From Helianthus annuus (taxonomy: Eukaryota; Streptophyta; Magnoliopsida; Asterales; Asteraceae), in assembly GCF_002127325.2 (NCBI RefSeq), contig NC_035446.2, forward strand, positions 158,624,484 through 158,688,483: 64,000 nt of DNA, in the 5' to 3' direction. Each line of letters begins with the position of its first letter. Position 1 is the stretch's first letter. A program made the translations under genes and the position numbers. Positions 1 to 11,312 of this stretch are shown in pieces. Under the pieces are notes generated by a model that worked only from the letters and a program-made list of their open reading frames with translations, ran no database searches and was not told the origin of the DNA.

Positions 1-2708
1 CCCAAACCCTACAACTTTGGATGACATCCTTATTAAGTACGCAGCTTTGCCTAATCATGCAACACTTGCCAAATCCAAATTAATTCCCTGAAATACATGT
101 AGTTTAAAAAGTCAACAAAAAGTTGAGCGAGTTCATGTGTAAGTCTATGTATATAAAACCGTTTGGTATGTATGTAAATAAAATAGTCCCTGGTATGTAG
201 CAAAAAGGAAAAACTGATCACCATTGGGTTGCAAATCCAATAGTATATGTGAATGATGCAGGAAGACTCAAACCTAGCAAATTTGTCTCCGGTATGAAGA
301 CATAGTCACCACTATGGGCCCCCGGCCTCATGGGTGTGGGCTCGCTACACCCAAATAGATCTATCACTCATGTCCCGTGGTCCTACGATGAGGATTAATG
401 GCCTTAAATGTCATGCCCACCACTCAGTTGATCGCGTAATAAAAACCCTCCTTAAGCTAACAATACCATGTATAAAATGTCTGAAATAAATTGTAAACAT
501 GTATTCCACCCCCGAAGTATAAAACCGAAATCAGTAAAGGAACAGGGGGTCATGAACTCACCGTAGTGCGTCTTGACTCGAATCTTAACTCTTTCCGCTA
601 CACGACAACCTACAACGTACTAATGTCTATTAGACGAACGGGCCGTGCCTTGGCTTAGAGTTTGGTGTTTTGAGTTATGTCACTTTGGTATTGTTTTGTT
701 AAAACATAAATAATTATTTTAACTTAACTATCGTTCTTAGAAAAATAGTTAGACAACTATTTCGTATCAAATTTTCTCGAATATTTTACTAAGTGTTCGG
801 ATTTTCGAAAAATTTCGCCATAGTTTCCTTTGTAAATAGAGGTGTCCATGCTTAATTAGCATATCATTTTATTTTACATATATCCCGTAGTTCATTTTCA
901 ATAATCAAACCGACATATAGACATACAAAACGTTACATATTTTATTTCAGCTTTATTACTCGAAACCGGACTGTTTTCGAGGATTTTTATAAAATAGTTA
1001 TCCTTTTCCAAAAATTCTCAAATTTTTACAGAAGGTCCTATATGTTCCAAAATTTATTATGTAAAAATATCGGGGTCCAGTTCGTTACCTATATTTTATA
1101 GAAATTTATTTACCCGACTCCAATCAGATTTGTTACTTTCTGATTGCAGTTTACGGAATAATTCACTAAAAATTAACGGTCTTGAAAAATTACGATTCCA
1201 GTGCCATTTGTTTAGTTATTCCAAAATACACATTTTAGGCTTTAGAAAATCAGTTTTTCGATTTAAAACGGTCCAGTTATAGCCTGTTGAAGTCGGCTGG
1301 AAATACAACTCAGCAAGCTGTTTACATTGTAGAAGTTACTAAAAACGCATCAACAAAGGTCCTAACCATGGTTTATCGATGATTTAATGTTCAAACCTCA
1401 ATCATGCTTTAACCAACCCTAAACCATCCAGATTTCAACTTCATACAACCTTTTTATATAGGGTTTTTATGCAGAATTTCGTGTTCATCTTTTTAGTGTT
1501 CAATTTCTTGTGTTACATGATTATCATCCTCCTACTAAGTATCATGACCAAGAACAAGATGAGACAATGGTGTGAAGGGACTTACTACTAGCACAAGGCT
1601 AGGGTGAAAATCTTAGGGCAAGGATGATGGAGAAATGGTAGTGCTAGAGGCTTGAACAAAGCTTCCTTGAGAGTCCTTCAACTCGTAACTACTTTGAATG
1701 TTCTTCAAGCTTGGAGAGGAGACTTGTAGTGAAGAAGATGAAGTTATGAGAGAGGGTGATGGTGAAATCGGTTATGGGGGAGGGGGGAGCCGAAAATAAG
1801 GGGAGGGGGTGAGGTTGAGTGTAGGTTTGATGGTGATGATGAGTTTCCTTGGAAATATGAGCAACCTAGAACCTAGTGTCATCATGCATAACATTTTTGG
1901 CCAATAAAAGCTAAGATTACCTTTACAAAAATCTAAACAAAATATATATGTAATCATGGGCAGATTTTCGGTTGTGGGGGGGGGGTAAAATGAAAATTTT
2001 GGTAATTAGTGGGTATTTAATTAGAAGGTTAAGGGTATTATCAAGAATATTGGGTGTATGCCCTGTTTCTATAGTGTATGGGGATTTTTGTGACCGTAAT
2101 TAATTAAGAATGCTAAAATAATATTTCTGACAATATTTTCGTGTCTCGGGTAATGTCTGGTTGTTCGGTTACGTATCGTTCCGTTAAAGCGTTTAATTGT
2201 ACCGTATAGTGTCTTTTGTGCATCTTTTTGTAACGAATTTAATTCTAACACTTAGGAAAGCGTTCAGGGCCATTTAGTCAATACTCTGTATAATATGAGT
2301 GTGTTAAAAGCTGAATTGTTATTCTGTATTTAAAATGAGTTTTAGGCACTTTCCGGCACTCAAACTATCACCTAGTGACATAGCCTTATGGTCCTCACTT
2401 CCCTACACTCCATATTGGTGTAGTGCTTTATCTCTGGCCCATACTGGCCTAAAAATAGTGTCTGTCTATGTGCTGGCATTTGTCAGCATGTGTCTGAGTT
2501 ATCTGCTCACTGTCCTTTGTGCATCAGGTTTGTCACTAAGAGTTTGTATGAAATAAATAGAGTGACTGTATGTAAAGAATGCACATGTATGTATATAACA
2601 TAAATTAGTAAGCAGTTTAAAGCATCAGATGTAATCAAGCACAGTCATTAAGCACATAATTAGGGTAAATTAATTTGTACGGTACCTGTAATTATGCGGG
2701 TTGTCACA
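1..2708 (-). mobile_element. LTR-type repeat, copy A (minus orientation)
   Basis: Non-coding long-LTR sequence. On the minus strand it starts at 2,708 with TGTGACAACCC, the TG start typical of an LTR. From about 735 to 2,708 it matches 2,880-4,884 closely, including the stretches around 2,335-2,480 and 4,505-4,650, where the two copies share a short open frame of no evident function. The left part (1-660) looks like the other half of the same LTR, but its end lies outside the window. No gag or pol sequence is seen, so this is a solo LTR or a fragment. The short ORFs inside are not genes. Confidence 0.6.
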
Positions 2709-4884
2709 CTAGGATCAATACTTCTAAAGTATCTTATATATGTGTTTCCTTCCCAAGGATGGGATGTCGGAAATATATTTTTAAGTCCCTTTTAGAGATT
2801 ATATATATTTAACCATGTTCGTGTATGAAACCAACCTCCGATACTTCGTATTTTGTGATAAATATTATGACGAGTTTTATCTTTGAAAAACTTAGTCGAA
2901 AATATACTAGTAAACTCTTGTCTAGAAAATATTTACTAAGTGTTAGGATTTTCGGAATATTCCGCCATAGTCTCCTTTGTAAATAGGGTGTCCATGCTTC
3001 ATAGCATATCATTTTCTTTTATGTATATCCCGTAGTTCATTTTCATTAATCAAACCGACATATAGACATACAAAGCATTACTTACTTTATTTCAGCTTCA
3101 TCACCCAAAGTGGACTGTTTTCGAGGATTTTTATAAAATAGTTAACCTCTTCCAAAAATTCCCAAATTTTTACAGAATGACACATATGATACAAATTTTA
3201 TTGTGTAAAAATATCAGGGTCCAGTTCATTACCAATATTTTATAGAAATTTATTTACCCGACTGCAATCAGATTTGTTACTTTCTGATTGCAGTTTACGG
3301 AATAATTCATTAAAAGTTAACCGTAAATCCGATTGGCGAAATTCCAGTTGGAGGATCATCGCGACAACGGTGACCATCTACTTTAAAAATTTCATGAGTT
3401 GATTCAACTCAGGTTTCAAGTTATGACTCTGAATACAACACACTTTTTCTGCAGTAAAAAAATAGCTTAAGCTGCTGTCCAAAAACAGCCCTTTAAAAAT
3501 AGTAAACGGCCTCAAAAAATTACGATCCAGTGCCATTTGTTCGGTTATTCCAAAATGCATGTTTTAGGATTCAGAAAATCAGTTTTTCGATTTAAAATGG
3601 TCCAGTTACAGCCTGTTGAAGTTGGCTGAAAATGTAAATCAGCATGTTTCTTGTTCATATTTCTTGTTTAAACTTTTAGTGTTCTTGTAAATTTCATCAT
3701 ACTACCTATCTTAACCATGAAACGAGATGAACACGAGTTTAAGAAAGGAACTTACTACTAGGTTAAAGCTAGGGATGATTCTAGTGGAGAAGATGATGAG
3801 AAATGATGAAAAAGCAAGAACAAAGTCCCTTTTGAAGTTCCACAAGTTGTAAGTCTCTAGCATCCATCTTCTACACTTGAAGGAAGCTTGTAAATGGAAG
3901 ATGGTGGTGTCAAAATGGTGGTGATGGTGGCTGCTATAGTGTGTTCGAAAATGAGAGAGAGAGAGTGAGGGTGGAGTGTGATCTTTGAAGTTATGATGAA
4001 AATCCTTGGAACCATGTGCACCCTAATCCTATAGTCATCATTAGATAATTTTTGGCCAATCTAGGATCAAGGAATATAAATCATATCTAAACAAATATTT
4101 AGTAATCATTTGGCAGAATTTTCGGTTGGGGGGGGGGTAAAATGAAAAATTTTGGTAACTAATAGGTATTTAATTAGAAGGTTAAGGGTATTATCAAGAA
4201 TAGTGGGTGTATGCCATGTTTCTATAGTGTATGGGGATTTTTGTGACCGTAATTAGTTAAGAATGATAAAATAATATTTCTGACAATATTTTGGTGTCCC
4301 GGGTAATGCCTGGTTGTTCGGTTACGTAGCGTTCCGTTAAAGCGCTTAATTGTACCGTATAGTGTCTTTTGTGCATCTTTTTGTAACGAAATTAATTCCA
4401 ACACTTAGGAAAGTGTTCAGGACCATTTAGTCAATACTCTGTATAATACGAGTGTGTTAAAAAGCTGAATTGTTACTGAGAATGCAGAGTTTTGTACTTA
4501 GAATGAATTTTAGGCACTTTCCGGCACTCAAACTATCACCTAGTGACACAGTCTTATGGTCCTCACTTCCCTACACTCCATACTGGTGTAGTGCTTTATC
4601 TCTGGCCCATATTGGCCTCAATATAGTGTCTGTCTATGTGCTGGCATTGTCAGCATGTGTCTGGGTTATCCGCTCACTGTGCTAACTTTGCTTTGTGCAT
4701 CGGGTTTGTCACTAAGAGTCTGTATGAAATAAATGGAGTGACTGTATGTAAAGTGATGCACATGTATGTTTGTAATATAAATCAGTAAGCAGTTTAAAGT
4801 GTCAGTTGTTATCAAGCACAATCATTAAGCACATAATTAGAATTAATTAATTGTACAGTACCTGTAATTGTGAGGGTTGTCACA
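2709..4884 (-). mobile_element. LTR-type repeat, copy B (minus orientation)
   Basis: Second copy of the repeat at 1-2,708. It starts on the minus strand at 4,884 with TGTGACAACCC and can be aligned to copy A down to about 2,880. The 170 bases between 2,709 and 2,880 match copy A only weakly. A run of G bases at 4,129-4,137 matches one at 1,976-1,983 in copy A. The two copies in the same orientation suggest one element inserted into the other, or a tandem arrangement. I could not define a target-site duplication. Confidence 0.55.
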
Positions 4885-5119
4885 CATTAGCTTTGGCCGA
4901 GCTGACCAGTAGTATGTTATGGTACCATAGGATCTGACAAATCCCGTTATCGGACTATTGCCATGGTTATGTATGGGGGTAATATGGGTAACGACAGAAC
5001 CTGATGATTGTTAACTTACCCTTTGGTGGTTTGTTAATACGAGTTGAATGATTGGAACGAGTCAGAACACAGGTTTGAATGTATTCAACGAGACGACCAA
5101 AAGTTAGTTTTCACAATTA

Positions 5120-5290
5120 AAACACGAACGAGTTGAACGATTTGAACGATTGAACGATGGTTTATAACACGAACGAGTTGAACGCTTTGAACGATTGAAT
5201 GATGGTTTATAACACGAACGAATTGAACGGTTTGAATGATTAGTTTTGATAACACGAACGATTGATAACACGAAAGAGTTGAATGGTTGG
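5120..5290 (+). repeat. Tandem array of ~48-bp units
   Basis: About three and a half imperfect copies of a unit of the type AACACGAACGAGTTGAACG plus TTTGAACGATTGAATG and a GGTTTAT spacer, inside the LTR fragment. It is seen directly in the sequence. The array explains the repetitive open frame on the minus strand (5,085-5,540), which should not be called a gene. Confidence 0.7.
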
Positions 5291-5312
5291 TTGGTTTTTG
5301 GTATGTGATTAG

Positions 5313-5410
5313 ATAACGGGACGGGTGTAATGTGAAAAAAGCATGGTAGATACGCCGCTGGTACTTCTTATATATAAGTGCTTTTTTCATATTACATTCC
5401 GTGGCGTTAT
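5313..5410 (+). other. Conserved inverted repeat (hairpin) in LTR, copy 1
   Basis: The arms are 5,313-5,343 and 5,379-5,410, around a 35-nt loop. The inner 17 bases of the left arm read GTAATGTGAAAAAAGCA; the right arm pairs with them over all positions with one G-U pair. The loop ends in an AT-rich palindrome (CTTATATATAAG). A second, diverged copy lies at 20,120-20,217 with paired stem changes (see findings). Confidence 0.75.
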
Positions 5411-6009
5411 TTAGTTCACTCGAACGATTGATTTCAAACGATGATACGCAACGATGTTTACTAAATGATATAAGCCATACGAGTTTTATTACAAAGAACG
5501 ATTTACAATTTGGTTTACAAAAACAAATGTTTTGGGTCAAGATTCATGGCAACGAGGTTTTATAAACTATAACCAACTTGTTTTAAGTTGGTTAATCATA
5601 TTGCAATACAAAACACTTTTCAAAACAAGGTTTTCAATTATCGACTCTTGTAGTCGTACGAGGTATTGCAACAAGTATACAAGCCATGAATTTGACACGC
5701 TCACAAAACCTATGTGCTCGCCGGCATTTCTTTGTTGACTTTATTTTCACATATGTTTCAGGTGGTGTTGTTTGATGATGTTGATGATGATTATGATGCA
5801 TGCTCACATAGGATCGAACGAGGCCTTAGTGACTTAATAACAATGATAGACAATATGTTTGTGTTTTGCTTTTAATTTCAAGATAATGTAAATAACTTAA
5901 TTAAATAAAACAAAACTTCAATCCATGTGTTGTGAAACAATGATTCTGTTACTCCACTCCCCAACGTTTCCGCCGCGGTTTCGTTGTTTTAACATGGTCG
6001 GGGTGTGAC

Positions 6010-6810
6010 ATAACCCGATGATTATACTATGTATACGCTCACAACTTATTAGAACGCTTATTAAAACATATATAGCTTTCATGGGCGATGAATATGAGAT
6101 TATCAATCTCAAGAAAAATTGGATAATCCATCCTTCAACCTCCTTTATGCTACATTAAGATCCGCTTCAACAACTTGATATCTAGTATAAACTCGGAGGC
6201 TCTCATCATCATTTTTAGCATAATCAAATGGGACAAATTTATATAGTGGGTGATGAGTGTTTGTAACCTTTGATCTGCATAGTGGTATTATTCATTCCAT
6301 CTTCGGAAAATTAGTATTCCAACCACAGGTATGTTGTTGTTTGAAGGTAGAGGGGTAATCGGATAGTCAACTGCGGAGACCCGCATTTTCTCGGTGCTCA
6401 AAATGAATGCACCTTTGCGGGATTTAACATTAACAAGTCTTTTATTATCTTCCATGGTGAGAATTCTCATAACATCTCCATCGCCATTTGTCCATTACTG
6501 CAAGTAAAATAACACACAAGCAAATAAATGTAAGAACTCTCTTTATTGATTTAATTAATATTTTGTTTGGGGTGTAGTAGTTGAGTTAGCCGATTGATGG
6601 GGAAAGAAATAAAAAGTTGATATGACTTTGCATTAGAACCATGGGGAAACAATGGGGAATGAAAAAGTGGGAGGCTACACTAGCTTACTTATGGAGGCTA
6701 TAGTAGAGTAAAATCAATATTTTTATAAGCGGGCCGGGAAACGGACCGGACAATGAACAGTTCGTCTCACTGGTTCACTGGTCGGACCCGATTTTATTTT
6801 ACATATATAA
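6010..6810. other. Unassigned stretch with an exon-like piece at 6,288-6,500 (minus)
   Basis: On the minus strand an acceptor-like TTACTTGCAG near 6,497 is followed by an open frame ending in TGA at 6,288 (last residues ILIFRRWNE). It includes FILSTEKMRVSAVDYPI. Codon use and the splice-like border suggest the last exon of a real gene or of a captured gene, but I do not recognise the family and no partner exons are visible. The rest of the stretch is AT-rich with no feature I can support. A GC-richer patch near 6,728-6,800 (GGGCCGGGAAACGGACCGG) has no clear identity. Confidence 0.3.
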
Positions 6811-7230
6811 ATTGTGCCATTAAGTGGAAAGCTCCCTCGCATTGTTGTTCAACATGGTATCTATTATAAAAGTGGTTAAAAACTAGTTGGTTTATTTTGT
6901 TTTGCTTGATAGGTACGATATATATCCTATATTATAGCAATAAGGGTTCTCACCAAACTATATTATAGCAATAAGGGTTCTCACCAAAATAGTTCCTCTG
7001 ACCACTTGTGAATTGCTTCCTTTACACTGTTGCATGAAAAGCATGTTGTTTGGTAACACAATTGATTGGACTGGCGTGCCAAATAGTCTGTTGTGGGAGC
7101 TGGTACTGGATTTGCAATTTCACTTGATATGATTATTTCAAATTAGTATAAAATCATGTAGATTATGAGAAGCTTTTTTTTCATAGAAATAGAATCATGG
7201 GTATAAACAGAGGATGTGGGGACACATACA
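6811..7230 (-). pseudogene. DEMETER-like fragment A (exons 16 and 15)
   Basis: Matches the intact glycosylase gene over exon 16 (IPCRTAMRGSFPLNGT region, 6,811-6,865) and exon 15 (about 6,988-7,135) with the intron between them. A 32-base stretch (TATAGCAATAAGGGTTCTCACC core) is tandemly duplicated at 6,935-6,990, across the exon 15 donor. Exon 16 is cut off on its left, next to unrelated DNA. The fragment is non-functional: it lacks all other exons and is followed at about 7,295 by a second, longer fragment that begins again with downstream sequence. Confidence 0.75.
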
Positions 7231-7294
7231 ATCCCAACAATTTTGGTTATATTTTCAACAATTGTTGTTATGCTCATGGCAAAATAGTTGCAAC

Positions 7295-9530
7295 GTTTCT
7301 GCCGTTAATGTTTTATAAGTTTTTAAATGAGGTCATGTTTTTCTCCATTATAATTTTTATGCATGAATGTTAACATGGGTTGCTGACTTGCTGTCAAGTC
7401 TGATATATTGCTTTGCACTAAGCAAGTAAGCATAAACAGATTTAAGGAAACTATAACTAGACATCTGTTACGATAAAACCACATTATACACATACATTAG
7501 GAAGTTTTCTTGAGTTAATTATACTAGAAATACGGTAGGTAGTTCCCAATATTAGACTATTATGATTCTATAAATAAAGGGCTAGAAATAGGAGGCTCTT
7601 TATGCTTAATTTGATTGAGAATTAAAGAAAATCACTAGGGCTTGACGATCTTAAGAATAGCAATTTACAACACGAACACAAGTCATTTCATCGACCATTC
7701 ATTGTCGGTTCCATTAATGGTTCTTTTAGCGTTCCACAAGTTCATGATTGTAATAAAGTAAAAGCATTTTTTTCGTAATCGCGATGAATATTATGCAAGC
7801 ATTTACTTTGATTAAAAGGCATCAGTTTTTAGATTTATTTTGAGAATGAGTTATACATACCTTTCCAAAAACAATATTGAATTCCCTAGATAGTTAACCC
7901 TAGCAAAAACCAATGTTTGTTGTTAACTTAAAGCTAAAAGCACATCTAGAATTTAGATGAGATGCAATATATAGTCATGAGTTTGTACCTTTGAAGATTG
8001 TTGATACAGAAGTCCCGAAGTAAACTTTTCTTCTCGCAGGTTCCAAATCCATGTCCTTGGAACATCAGTTGGATTCAGGCTTGATGCATGATCTGCAAAC
8101 ATCTGCATAATGCACATGTATCGATGACATGTTATCAACAATTTTGTTGATCTGCATTATATGTCTGCAAACCATATAGTATGTGTTATAGGCAAGTTAA
8201 ATACTTAAATCTTATATATGCTTTCAAATATACGTACCTCATTCACTTGGAAATATGTGCCATTAAGTGGAAAGCTCCCCCGCATTGTTGTTCGGCATGG
8301 TATATGTTATAAAAGTAGTTAAAAACCCAATTGGTCTATTTTGTTTTGCTTGACAGCTACAATATATATCCTATATTATACGATAAAGGTTATCACCAAA
8401 ATAGTTCCTATGACCACTTGTGAATTTGCTTCCTTTACATTATTGCATGAGAAGCATGTTGTTCGATTACACAACTAACCTGATTGTTGTGCCAAACAGT
8501 CTGTAGGAGCCTATACTGAATTTGCAGCTTCACCTGATATGATTATTTCAAATTAGTATAATATCATGTAGATTATGAGAAGCTTTCTTTTTCATAAAAG
8601 CATGTGTATAAACAAAGGATGTTGGGACACATACAAGATTTTTCAGTCTGTTTGTTTGAGAATTAGCATGCCATACAATTATATAAATTATGCATATAAA
8701 ACTTATGGTTAATGACGTAATGCATGGTGACATTATTTTTGTCTATGTGGAAAAGAATATTTGACCAACCTGGTGTCCATATTGCTAAGAGGTACGGCCT
8801 TGGGTCATAAAGTTCTCCTTTGTCCAACTGAAATTAATAGGATGTGGAGGTTAGTTGGTAATTATAACATGTGTCAGAGAGTGGTCAACAACGAATTTAC
8901 TAACCCCTTCTAAAAGCTTATGAGAATATGGAATTTCACATCTGCAACAGGGTGAGAGTAATCTAAGTCACAGAATGATTATATAAACTTACCCTTCATG
9001 TTTAAACCCTCTTGGTATTTTTTTACCATTAGCATGCGACATTTTAATTCAGATTTACACTAGATGCTCGGTTAGCAACCGGCTAACATCCTTTAGTTTG
9101 GGTGTTGGGATAGAAGTAACGTTAGTACTTAATGCAACTAATGCTTTGGACATGTCATTGCCATCTTGCATCATGTTCTGCAAATTGGTTGTGAATTCTT
9201 CCGTGTTGAGTTTAATACTTGGAATATCATCAGAATCTTCATAGTATTGATCCTCGGTGTCACTTATTGATAATTTATTCGATTCCGGGCTCAAGCGTTG
9301 TTGGTTCCTCAATGATAGGTTCAAAGTTATTCCTAGAATTTTCTGCACTTTTATTTGATTCATTTTCAACCGGAGATTGTGGCATGAGACTGATACCCAT
9401 ATGTGATATTAGGTCTGTTGTAACATGATCATCTAAATCACTGTTATTTTTTCCTTTGGTCCTGGGAGGGCAAGCCTTCCACTGAACCACATAGATTTCT
9501 GTTGTATATTCTAGTGTAAAAGTGTAGAAA
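7295..9530 (-). pseudogene. DEMETER-like fragment B (exons 18 to 12)
   Basis: Collinear with 28,925-31,090 of the intact gene but shorter. Exon 17 (about 7,991-8,105) has lost one base in the codons for LPRRK, which shifts the frame. Exon 18 (about 7,862-7,902) has a TAG where the intact gene has GAG. Exon 16 lies near 8,240-8,306 and exon 15 near 8,395-8,540. Exon 14 lies near 8,772-8,835. Exon 12 (about 9,059-9,481) is frame-broken, and its start is degraded (TGGAAGGCTTGCCC replaces TGCAAGGCTTGCCC). This is the most diverged of the large copies, so probably the oldest. Confidence 0.8.
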
Positions 9531-9540
9531 ATTATGAGTA

Positions 9541-11312
9541 TAATTGTGAACCTATCATTGAGAAACCAACCACACATGAGGTACATAAATCTGAAATCTA
9601 TATGGTGCAGTGCAATGCTTGCCCTCCTAGGACTAGAGGAAAAAAGAGTAGTGATTTCACATGCTTCTATTACAACAAACCCAATATCATCTATGGGTAT
9701 CAGGCTCAGGCCACTACCTCTAGCTGAAAATGAATCAAATTAGGTTACATATGGTTAATTTTGAGGTTAAGTCGAAGCATTAAAAGTGCACTAAGTAAGA
9801 TACCAAATGGGTCTAAAGGAAATATTTTTTGTAACTCTATTATTTGACATTTTTTTTCCTTTTTAGCCTCCGCTCACAAATATCTCCTTACCAGGTTCCC
9901 TTTCTTCAAGGTGCTATTGAATTGCATTTTGAGAGGTTTTTTAGGAGATTATGTATAGTTTATGAGTTTTTATGTCACCCATTCATAACTAAAACAAATT
10001 TTTTTCAAAAGTTCTTTACGTTTTTCATTGTTCCTGTAGAGTTTCTCGTGGGTTACTATTGCACGGTAAGTTTCCATTAATCTCTATTCTACAATCAGGT
10101 CCGACCTCTGTCACCGGTCCAACCATCAACTGCACAAAACCGCTCGACCAATTCAAATACGGTCTAAATAGGTGTAATTGAACCGCTAGTGTCACCCTTG
10201 GTTGGACCGACCGGTCCGGTCGTTAGAATACTAAGTAAAAGTAAATTTTGGATGATAAGTTATTGGTTTTGTGACTAGGAAATTGAAAACGGGTTACAAT
10301 AAAGTATTAGATTAAAATATATAAAATCACAAAAGTGTGACTAAAATAATAAAACAAATCATGATAGTGTATAATCTAATTGATGAATATATCCACAATG
10401 GATAAATAAAATGTGATATAGGGCAAAATAAAAGTTTAAAAGTTATAGAAGTTAAGTATTTTATAATATAAAAATAAAATCTAGAGACATACAAACCCAC
10501 TTCTAAATATATCTAATTTCAGTCAAGAAATTGAAGTATGAGAGCATGCAAGGGCTGCAAGAGTGGCAGGTAATTATGTTACAAACACAATTTGTGACAA
10601 TTCGACTTACTTGAGTACGAACGTGATTTGGTTTATGTTTGATCTCAAATGGGTCAAATTAAAAAATTAGTTTAACTGGTCAAACACGCTAAAGAATCTC
10701 CAAAATCTACTTTCAAAGCACATGCAAATATATTTTTTACAGTCTTTTTATATAATAATTGCATATTAATATAACATATGTCAAAAGAGAAAAAAAGAAA
10801 AGTGTTTTTGTGTCAAACCGACACGGTCTATATTGAAAAACACCTTTAATTTGCATATTAATCTGGAACAATATTATTGTTGTGTCATAATTATCATATT
10901 AGTCACATATAAGAAAAAAAAAGCGAATAAGTGTTTGCGGGTCAAACTCAACCGACCCCACCCATACTGAAGCAACACCTCTGATGTGCATATTATATTT
11001 CATAACAATATTGCTTTTGATTTATAAGTATCATATTAATCATTGATTAAAAAAATAAAGAACAAATAGCGAAAAGTATTTGTGGGTCAAACTAACCCGA
11101 ACCATATTGAAAAAACGCCTTTTGCATACCCTTCTCAACGTTGGTGTGATATGGCTTTTGTTCAAGACAATGACAAAAGAGTCATTATGGATCTTATTGA
11201 TGCTCAAATGATAAAAGATATGCTTGAAAAGTGATGTGAAGTAATAAAGCGCTAATTATATGTTATTTAAACCCATATAATTTACACATTAAATACTAAT
11301 GAAGAATGATTA
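9541..11312 (+). repeat. Repeat unit U, copy 1, carrying shuffled DEMETER exon pieces in inverted orientation
   Basis: On the plus strand, in order: a piece of the middle of exon 12 (CEPIIE, 9,541-9,572), the start of intron 16 (GTACATAAAT, about 9,573-9,590), then the first ~130 bases of exon 12 (9,611-9,740). After that comes unrelated AT-rich DNA to 11,312. The same mosaic recurs at 14,467-14,865 plus 20,823-21,508, so it moved or was duplicated as a unit. No transposase, TIR or Helitron end was recognised. The mixed exon order is typical of gene capture or repair-filler DNA. Confidence 0.65.

Larger units (their letters stand above)
4886..6009 (+). mobile_element. 3' part of a long LTR (same family as 14,865-20,822)
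   Basis: Plus-strand LTR fragment ending in GGGGTGTGACA at 6,009, as in the LTRs ending at 20,822, 19,194 and 49,531. It shares with 20,100-20,822 a hairpin region (5,313-5,410) and a terminal CCGCC...GTTTCGTTGTTTT block. At 5,120-5,290 there is a short tandem array of imperfect units of about 48 bases containing ACACGAACGAGTTGAACG. The 5' half of the LTR is missing; the fragment abuts copy B at 4,884. The ORFs here are fortuitous. Confidence 0.6.

Noticed and set aside
5085..5540. 151-residue minus-strand open frame
   Set aside because: It arises from the tandem ACACGAACGAGTTGAACG array inside an LTR fragment; no domain, and no similar frame in the related LTR at 20,100.
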